Of a DNA stretch of 12,087 nt, positions 6,938 through 12,087 are shown in pieces. The DNA is from Pinguiococcus pyrenoidosus (lineage: Eukaryota > Sar > Pinguiophyceae > Pinguiochrysidales > Pinguiochrysidaceae). The translations under genes and the position numbers were made by a program. Position 1 is the stretch's first letter. Every line of letters begins with the position of its first letter. A model generated the notes under the pieces. That model saw nothing but the letters and a program-made list of their open reading frames with translations, was not told the origin of the DNA and ran no database searches. Where the stretch lies: assembly GCA_019677205.1 (NCBI GenBank), contig JAAMXY010002255.1:8962-21048 (forward strand), in the 5' to 3' direction.

Positions 6938-9900
6938 TCAGACGTCGTGGCCGTCGGCCTCGAGTGCGTCCACGCACTTATCACACGCGCCCGGAAACCG
7001 CTCGCTGTCTCCAACGGTCTCGGAGTAGTGCCAGCAGCGGGCGCATTTCGTTCCGTCTGCCGGACGCACCACGACACCAAAAGGACTTGCTCCTTCCGCA
7101 AAGGTCATGACGTATTCCGCGCCCTCCAACATCTCCGCGCCTCCCTCCACTGCTTCTGCTTGACTGCACACAAGCAGATGCTTGAGCTCATCCACCATGT
7201 TTCCTGCCCCGTTCGCAGCCTGCACAAACTTGGCCACGTCTGTCTCCTTGGCAGCATCCGGGATGACGATGGTGACCTTCGCATCCAACGCGGCGCCAAT
7301 GGTCTTGCCTTCCCTGGCCTTGGCCAACGCCATGTTGACGTCATCCTTCAGCTTCAGGAAGCCGTCCCAGGTGTCCATGCTCGCTTTCGTCTCCCAGGGC
7401 GACTCGGTGGAAGGCCAGTAGAGCTGGAAGATCGACTCCATGTCAGCCGGCCGCTCGTCTAAGTTGAGGAAGATGTCCTCGGCGAGGTGCGGAAGAATGG
7501 GAGCGATCGCAACGGCAAGAGACTTCAGCACGATCTGCATCGTGTACTGGCACGTGCGGCGCCGGTCGGAAGCCCGGCTGCTGATGTACATGCGGTCCTT
7601 GGCGCTTTCCAGATAGAAGTTGCTCAAGTCCGCGATCATGAACTGCAGCACCGACTGCACCACCCTCTGGAACTGGCACTGCTCGTAGGCCTCGTTCACG
7701 TCCACAAGAAGCGCCTGGAGCTTGTTGAGGATGTACTTGTCCTGCTCAGCGAGCTTCTCGCCCAGGGCCGAGGTTGCCTCGTCGGCCGGGAAGTCACTCA
7801 CGCTGCCGATCAGGTATCGGAACGTGTTCCTGATCTTGCGGTAGTTGTCGAACGTCTGCTTGATGATGTTGTCCCCGATGGATACGTCCGTCGTGTAGTC
7901 TACGCTGGCGACCCACATGCGCAGCGCGTCGGCGCCGTACGGCGGCTGCTTCTTCTTGTCCTTCCCTCCGTCGATGACTTGGGTCGGGAGCACGACGTTG
8001 CCGAGCGACTTGCTCATCTTGCGCCCCTTCTCGTCCATGACGAAGCCGTGGGTGAGCACCGACTTGTACGGAGCCTGCCCGCGGGTGGCAATGCTCGTGA
8101 GGAGGGAACTCTGGAACCAGCCGCGATGCTGGTCGCTGCCCTCCAGGTACAGGTCGACGGGATAGGTCAGCGTGCCGCGCGCTTCCGCGACGCCAGCCCA
8201 TGAAGTCCCGGAGTCGAACCAGACGTCCATCGTGTCGCGACCGGGCTCGTACTGGTCGGCCTCGGCCGCCATGTGCGCGGGGAGCAGATCCTTGACATCC
8301 ATCGTGAACCAGGCATCGCTGCCATGCTCGCGGAAGACGTCTTGCACGTGCTTGATGGTCTCGCCGGTCAGCAAGGGCTCGCCGGTCTCCTTGTGGTAGA
8401 ACACGGGGATGGGGACGCCCCAGGTGCGCTGCCGACTGATGCACCATTCAGATCGGCCGCTCACAAAGGAGGTGATTCGATTCTGGCCGACGCCTGGAAC
8501 CCACTTGACGCTCTCGATCGCCTTGAGGGCATCGTCCCGGAACGACTCCACGCTTGCGAACCACTGATCGGTGGCGCGGAAGATCGTCGGCTTCTTCGTG
8601 CGCCAGTCGTACGGGTACTTGTGCTCGTACGGCTCCATGCGCAGGAGCGCGCCGGTGCTGTTGGTGATCTCGATGCACTTGTCGTTTCCGTCGCCAACGA
8701 CGCTGAGGCCGGCCAGCGAGAAGCCCTCGAGCAGGCCCTCCTCGGCTTCGCCCGTGAACCGCCCTGCGTCGTCCACAGGGCTGAGCGGCTCCAGGTTGTA
8801 CTTCAAGCCAGTGAGGTAGTCCTCTTGGCCGTGGCCAGGCGCTGTGTGCACCATCCCCGTCCCCGATTCGGTGGTAATGTAGTCGCCACCGGTCACAATC
8901 GGGCTTTCTCGGTCGATGAAGGGATGCGTGTAGCTGACCTTCCCACTGATCTCCGCACCCAGCAAGGTATGCTGGATGGGAAGCCCCTCGTCCATGCCAA
9001 TCGCCTTGGCAAGAGAGGGCACAAGATCCGTGGCGCACAGCACATGCGTCGGGGTGTCCTTTCCCTTCTGGACGCCGGCGGATTCCTGCCAACCGTCGGG
9101 CAGCTCCACCACCGCATACTCCAACTTCTCGTTCACCGCCACGGCCATGTTCGCCGGCAGGGTCCAGGGCGTGGTGGTCCAGATGCCCACCCCGAGCTTG
9201 TTCCCGTCGGCCACGAACGGCTTCAAGGACGCGGGCAGCGTCTCCGTGTCTTTCACGGGGAACGCCGCGTAGACAGACTTGCTCTTGTGCCCCTCGGGGT
9301 ACTCCAGCTCCGCTTCGGCCAGCGCCGTGCGACTGGACGGACTCCAGTGCACGGGCTTTCTGCCGCGGTAGATGTGGCCCTTCTCCACCATGTCGCCGAA
9401 GACGCCGATCTGGGCCGCCTCGTACTCCGGCTTGAGCGTGAGGTAAGGGTCTTCCCAGTCCCCCCACACGCCGTAGCGCATGAAGGACTCCTTCTGCCGC
9501 CCCACCGTCTCGACAGCAAAGTCCCGCGCTTTCTCGCGCAGCTTCGGCGGCGTGAGGTCCTTCTTCTCGTCCTTCTTCAAAGTCTGCAGCACCTTGAGCT
9601 CGATCGGCAGGCCGTGGCAGTCCCACCCGGGGACGTAGCGGACCTTGCGGCCCTTCAGGGTGTGGAACTTGTTGATGATGTCCTTCAAAATCTTGTTCAG
9701 CGCGTGGCCGATGTGCAAGTCGCCGTTGGCGTAGGGAGGGCCATCATGCAGCGTGAAGGGCTCTCCCGTCGCCTTCTCCCACAGCTTCTCGTAGACGCGC
9801 TTCTCCTGCCAATACGCCTGGATCTCCGGCTCTCTCTTGACGGCGTTCGCGCGCTGGCTAAAGCTCGTCTCCGGCAGAATCACCGTATTCTTGTAGCGCT

Positions 9901-10048
9901 CCTCTTCCACCACTCCTTCGGAAATCGCGCGGCGGAAGACCGCGGACGAGCGCGCGCCGGCCACGCGAGGAGCCAAGCGCCCGCTGAAGCCGAGCGCGGA
10001 TCTTGCGAGGAGCATGGCCCACAGAAACCGCCACTTCGGGAGCAGCAT
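6938..10048 (-). CDS. Isoleucyl-tRNA synthetase, bacterial/organellar type, with complex-plastid targeting presequence
   Basis: This class I enzyme charges tRNA-Ile and edits Val. It is an intronless 1036-residue reading frame. HIGH is at 112-115 in PPYANGDLHIGH. The editing domain has TTPWTLPAN (292-300) and SGTGMVHTAPGHGQEDY (395-411), and KMSKS is at 677-681 in GRKMSKSLGN. DVWFDSGTSW and GSDQHRGWFQSSLL are further family blocks. The C-terminal zinc site CARCWHY...CDKC (Cys1002, 1005, 1022, 1025) marks the bacterial form with the FPG-type finger, distinct from eukaryotic cytosolic IleRS. Residues 1-20 (MLLPKWRFLWAMLLARSALG) look like a signal peptide, and cleavage would expose FSGRLAPRVAGARSS, a Phe-led basic Ser/Arg/Ala-rich transit peptide as in red-lineage complex plastids. 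Catalytic homology starts near residue 50. It presumably serves the plastid, possibly also mitochondria. The start is the first ATG of the frame with a signal-like sequence; the next ATG (10015) would remove most of the signal. Confidence 0.96.
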   Translation of the reverse strand: MLLPKWRFLWAMLLARSALGFSGRLAPRVAGARSSAVFRRAISEGVVEEERYKNTVILPETSFSQRANAVKREPEIQAYWQEKRVYEKLWEKATGEPFTLHDGPPYANGDLHIGHALNKILKDIINKFHTLKGRKVRYVPGWDCHGLPIELKVLQTLKKDEKKDLTPPKLREKARDFAVETVGRQKESFMRYGVWGDWEDPYLTLKPEYEAAQIGVFGDMVEKGHIYRGRKPVHWSPSSRTALAEAELEYPEGHKSKSVYAAFPVKDTETLPASLKPFVADGNKLGVGIWTTTPWTLPANMAVAVNEKLEYAVVELPDGWQESAGVQKGKDTPTHVLCATDLVPSLAKAIGMDEGLPIQHTLLGAEISGKVSYTHPFIDRESPIVTGGDYITTESGTGMVHTAPGHGQEDYLTGLKYNLEPLSPVDDAGRFTGEAEEGLLEGFSLAGLSVVGDGNDKCIEITNSTGALLRMEPYEHKYPYDWRTKKPTIFRATDQWFASVESFRDDALKAIESVKWVPGVGQNRITSFVSGRSEWCISRQRTWGVPIPVFYHKETGEPLLTGETIKHVQDVFREHGSDAWFTMDVKDLLPAHMAAEADQYEPGRDTMDVWFDSGTSWAGVAEARGTLTYPVDLYLEGSDQHRGWFQSSLLTSIATRGQAPYKSVLTHGFVMDEKGRKMSKSLGNVVLPTQVIDGGKDKKKQPPYGADALRMWVASVDYTTDVSIGDNIIKQTFDNYRKIRNTFRYLIGSVSDFPADEATSALGEKLAEQDKYILNKLQALLVDVNEAYEQCQFQRVVQSVLQFMIADLSNFYLESAKDRMYISSRASDRRRTCQYTMQIVLKSLAVAIAPILPHLAEDIFLNLDERPADMESIFQLYWPSTESPWETKASMDTWDGFLKLKDDVNMALAKAREGKTIGAALDAKVTIVIPDAAKETDVAKFVQAANGAGNMVDELKHLLVCSQAEAVEGGAEMLEGAEYVMTFAEGASPFGVVVRPADGTKCARCWHYSETVGDSERFPGACDKCVDALEADGHDV

Positions 10049-10430
10049 CTCGGTCTCCTTCGACTTTCAACCGCGGCGCCAAAGATCAAAGGGACCGCGC
10101 GCCACCGCACAGCACCGCTGAGCCGCACGCGATCCGCCTCTCGCGCCCGCGCACCTCGCTGCGAGATCGAGTCGGCAGCGAGAAGCCGGAGCCGGGGATG
10201 ACTAAGCCCTACGCGCTGCTTTACCACGCGCACCTGGCGTCAGACGGCGAAATGCAAAGTGCTCTTCTGACGCACAAACCAGTCAGCTGATCCTCGCTTT
10301 GGTGATCAGCTGATACCGGGGACGCGGACAATTCAGGAGCTGGACTTGGCCTTGGGGCGGTCAGCTGATCGGTTCGTGGCGTGGATTCTAGCGGCGTCTT
10401 TTTCAAGCGGCGGCAGCGGGATTTGCGCGG
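10049..10430. promoter_or_regulatory. Divergent promoter between IleRS (-) and dCMP deaminase (+), with three TCAGCTGA palindromes
   Basis: This 382-bp stretch separates two diverging start codons. It carries TCAGCTGA at 10283-10290, 10306-10313 (inside the larger perfect palindrome ATCAGCTGAT, 10305-10314) and 10361-10368. The last copy lies about 63-70 bp before the deaminase ATG. The core CAGCTG is an E-box. Long open frames cross the left part on both strands as shadows of the IleRS gene; no separate gene is supported. Confidence 0.55.
10283..10368. repeat. Cluster of three TCAGCTGA palindromic motifs
   Basis: Three exact copies of the self-complementary octamer lie within 86 bp (starts 10283, 10306, 10361). 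Two more exact copies occur in the window, at 11475-11482 upstream of NHP2 and at 2396-2403 in the second dynein light chain intron. A random 12-kb sequence would be expected to hold about 0.2 copies, so the clustering is unlikely to be chance. It is a candidate transcription-factor site. Confidence 0.6.
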
Positions 10431-11305
10431 ATGAGAGCGCCGATGTGCCGCGTGTCCCTCCGACGAGTGCCGTTTGCGGCGGTGCGGCGCCAGACTAGGC
10501 GACGGCCGTGGGCGTGGGGCACAGGCGCGCGGCCAGCGACGCCCATGTGCCGACTCCGCGGCCTCGCGACCTCCGTGCTCCTGGTGGCCTGCAGTATGGG
10601 CGACAAGGCCGCTGCGCTACGCGCTCCGGATCACGTGGGGAAGAGGCAGGACTACATCGACTGGGATCTGTACTTCATGTCCTTGGCTTTCCTGAGCGCG
10701 ATGAGATCCAAAGATCCAAGCACTCAGGTACGCAAAGAAACGGAGGTCCTTGGTGCCTCACCTGCGCCACACAGACGTGAAAAAAGTGATCCTCGCCCCC
10801 TCTGGCAGGTTGGGGCCTGTATCGTCGACCCGGAGAATCGGATAGTGGGGATCGGGTACAATGGCTTTCCGCGCGGCTGCTCGGACGACGTCTTGCCGTG
10901 GGCGCGGAAGGCGGAGGATCCGCTGGACACCAAGTACCCCTACGTGTGTCATGCGGAGGTGAACGCGATCATGAACAAGAACGCAGCGGAGCTGAGAAAC
11001 TGTCGGATGTACGTGGCGCTCTTTCCGTGCAATGACTGCGCGAAGCTGATCATCCAGAGCGGCATCAAGGAGGTCGTGTACGTGAGCGACAAGTACAGGG
11101 ACACGCCCAGCATGAGAGCTTCCCGGCGGCTCTTCGAGCTTGCCGGCGTGCGCACGAGGCAGTACAGGCCTCCCACAGACAAGGTATGTATCTCACTGGG
11201 CGGGGGTGACAAGCGCGCGAGTGGCGCCGCAGACGAGGTGTGTCTTGGTGCCTGACCAGGATCGTTTGGCTCCAGGTGGTGATTGACTTCAGCGCAATCG
11301 GCTAG
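10431..11305 (+). CDS. Deoxycytidylate (dCMP) deaminase, three exons, with basic N-terminal extension
   Basis: The enzyme converts dCMP to dUMP, feeding thymidylate synthesis. Exons 10431-10727, 10809-11183 and 11276-11305 give 233 residues. Intron 1 (10728-10808, GTACGC...CTCTGGCAG, 81 nt) and intron 2 (11184-11275, GTATGT...GGCTCCAG, 92 nt) are both phase 0. The splices restore [15 protein letters not shown] and [13 protein letters not shown], which match animal DCTD. Catalytic zinc motifs are [11 protein letters not shown] (HAE at 147-149) and [10 protein letters not shown] (Cys173, Cys176). [16 protein letters not shown] and LDTKYPYV belong to the family core. From Met56 (ATG 10596) the protein would be 178 residues, the length of human DCTD. 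The frame upstream to 10431 keeps coding-type high third-position GC and encodes an Arg-rich segment with no acidic residue before Asp58. I therefore keep the upstream start and infer organellar targeting or dual initiation. Intron 1 lacks stops and its length is a multiple of three. Confidence 0.92.
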
Positions 11306-11615
11306 CGTACAAAGCGCTTCCGACGGCGGATCGCTCTGGGGCCACCGCCACCGTATCTCTTCGTCCGTAGGTTTAGCTGAAGAGTTGGAAGAGCCGCCCG
11401 TCGATAGACGCCGCGTGGCGGTCCTGAGAAGCAGAAAAAGCGCCGCCGCGTCTTGCAGTTTTCGATGCTAGCTGTCAGCTGATCCCGCAAGACCATCTTA
11501 TCCTGCTATCATAAGATCTCCCAACCCGACTTGCGGCATTCCGCATTTCGGCCGTCCGCCGCACTACCTCTGAGCAGTTGGCGGGATCCCGACCTTTCCA
11601 TCCTCCGTCGCAACC
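11306..11615. promoter_or_regulatory. Spacer with NHP2 promoter; one TCAGCTGA palindrome and a 7-bp inverted repeat
   Basis: This 310-bp region lies between the dCMP deaminase stop and the NHP2 ATG. It contains TCAGCTGA at 11475-11482, about 135 bp before NHP2, and a perfect inverted repeat ATCTTAT/ATAAGAT (11495-11501 and 11511-11517, 9-base loop). A minus-strand open frame at 11302-11496 has no recognisable homology. The first half presumably holds the deaminase 3' UTR. Confidence 0.45.
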
Positions 11616-12053
11616 ATGGGTGACGAAGAGAAGGAGGCGGAGAAGGTGGCGCCCACTTACGAGGAGCGGTGCCTGGCGCTGTCCGTGATCGCCAAGCCGC
11701 TCGCCGACAAGAAGTCCACCAAGAAGCTGCACAAGCTGGTGAAGAAGGCGTCCAAGGCGAAGATTGTGCGCCGGGGCATCAAGGAGGTGGTGAAGGCGGT
11801 GCGCAAGGGGCAAAAGGGGCTCTGCGTCCTGGCGGGAGACATCTCGCCCATCGACGTGATCACCCACTTGCCAATCCTGTGCGAAGAGAACGAGATCCCC
11901 TACCTTTACGTGCCCAGCAAGCAGGACCTGGGCGCCGCAGCTTGCACCAAGAGACCCACAAGCTGCGTCCTGATCACGGATAAGACGGACTTTGGAGAGA
12001 AGGAGCTGTATGAGAAGTGCGTGGAGCAAGCGAAGAGCGTCGCGCTGGCGTAG
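11616..12053 (+). CDS. NHP2: H/ACA snoRNP subunit NHP2 (L7Ae/L30e family)
   Basis: This is a core protein of H/ACA small nucleolar ribonucleoproteins, which pseudouridylate rRNA and, in animals, join telomerase. It acts in the nucleolus. It is a single exon of 145 residues; human NHP2 is about 153. An acidic N-terminus (MGDEEKEAEK) is followed by the L7Ae fold: KPLADKKSTKKLHKLVKKA, the RNA-contact helix RRGIKEVVKAVRKGQKG (52-68), CVLAGDISPIDVITHLP (70-86), LCEENEIPYLYVPSKQDLG (88-106) and AAACTKRPTSCVLI. The central HLPxxCEE...PYxYxPSKxDLGAA stretch is closer to NHP2 than to SNU13/15.5K or ribosomal protein L7a. The ATG sits in CAACCATGG, a good Kozak context. The gene runs in the same direction as the upstream dCMP deaminase, 310 bp away. 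Confidence 0.95.
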   Translation: MGDEEKEAEKVAPTYEERCLALSVIAKPLADKKSTKKLHKLVKKASKAKIVRRGIKEVVKAVRKGQKGLCVLAGDISPIDVITHLPILCEENEIPYLYVPSKQDLGAAACTKRPTSCVLITDKTDFGEKELYEKCVEQAKSVALA

Positions 12054-12087
12054 CTGCCTCGGCTCGAAGGCCGAATGTCCCCAAGCA

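Noticed and set aside
5506-7101. 531-residue minus-strand open frame across the amidohydrolase gene
   Set aside because: It is antisense shadow plus fusion through non-coding sequence, with no domain. It conflicts with the well-supported plus-strand enzyme and with the end of IleRS.
8273-10201. 642-residue plus-strand open frame antisense to IleRS
   Set aside because: High third-position GC in the IleRS gene suppresses stops on the opposite strand. The product is low-complexity Arg/Leu/Val/Gln without any motif, and IleRS itself is unambiguous.
11302-11496. 64-residue minus-strand open frame between dCMP deaminase and NHP2
   Set aside because: Arg-rich without recognisable features, lying where the deaminase 3' UTR and NHP2 promoter are expected.
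1-12087. Bacterial origin, suggested by the bacterial-type IleRS and CoaE
   Set aside because: Spliceosomal introns restore the proteins exactly at conserved sites, and the neighbours (TM9SF, DYNLT, NHP2) are eukaryote-specific families.
1-12087. tRNA or rRNA genes, CRISPR arrays, transposons or defence systems
   Set aside because: I looked on both strands and found no cloverleaf with a T-loop GTTCRANNC box, no spaced repeats and no transposase or terminal inverted repeats. The GGTTCGTGGC near 10371 is not part of a tRNA fold.

Overview
The window looks like ordinary, gene-dense nuclear DNA of a protist alga. Three things show it is eukaryotic. Five of the eight genes are split by short GT-AG introns of about 60-170 nt, and a sixth (TM9SF) runs into a GT donor at the window edge. 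The gene families are eukaryotic: a TM9/nonaspanin membrane protein, a Tctex-type dynein light chain and the snoRNP protein NHP2. There are no Shine-Dalgarno-led operons. A bacterial/organellar-type isoleucyl-tRNA synthetase carries what looks like a signal peptide followed by a Phe-initiated transit peptide. That is the targeting signature of algae with complex plastids of red origin (stramenopiles, haptophytes, cryptophytes). Coding regions have high third-position GC and intergenic DNA is lower. I cannot name the species. The dynein light chain is compatible with a ciliated cell but does not prove one.

Layout from left to right: (1) 71-1583 (-), TM9SF/nonaspanin, running off the left edge into an intron. 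(2) 1584-1971, shared divergent promoter. (3) 1972-2528 (+), Tctex-type dynein light chain, three exons. (4) 2529-2964, gene-free. (5) about 2965-3540 or further (-), an unrecognised acidic protein with at least two introns and an unresolved 5' end. (6) 3801-4207, gene-free. (7) 4208-5194 (-), dephospho-CoA kinase, three exons. (8) 5195-5580, AT-rich divergent promoter. (9) 5581-6866 (+), ACMSD-type amidohydrolase, two exons, with a mitochondrial-like presequence. (10) 6938-10048 (-), organellar isoleucyl-tRNA synthetase, one exon, converging on gene 9 with only 71 bp between stops. (11) 10049-10430, divergent promoter with three copies of the palindrome TCAGCTGA. (12) 10431-11305 (+), dCMP deaminase, three exons. 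(13) 11306-11615, spacer with a fourth promoter-type TCAGCTGA. (14) 11616-12053 (+), NHP2, one exon.

The genes are functionally unrelated housekeeping genes (secretory pathway, dynein motor, CoA synthesis, an amidohydrolase-superfamily decarboxylase/hydrolase, organellar translation, nucleotide metabolism, ribosome biogenesis). Their arrangement reflects compact divergent and convergent packing rather than a pathway cluster. I found no mobile element, CRISPR array, tRNA or rRNA, and no sign of a novel multi-gene system. The points most worth a second look are the unrecognised acidic protein and its frame switch, the TCAGCTGA promoter palindrome, the two stop-free introns whose lengths are multiples of three, and the N-terminal targeting extensions on several enzymes.
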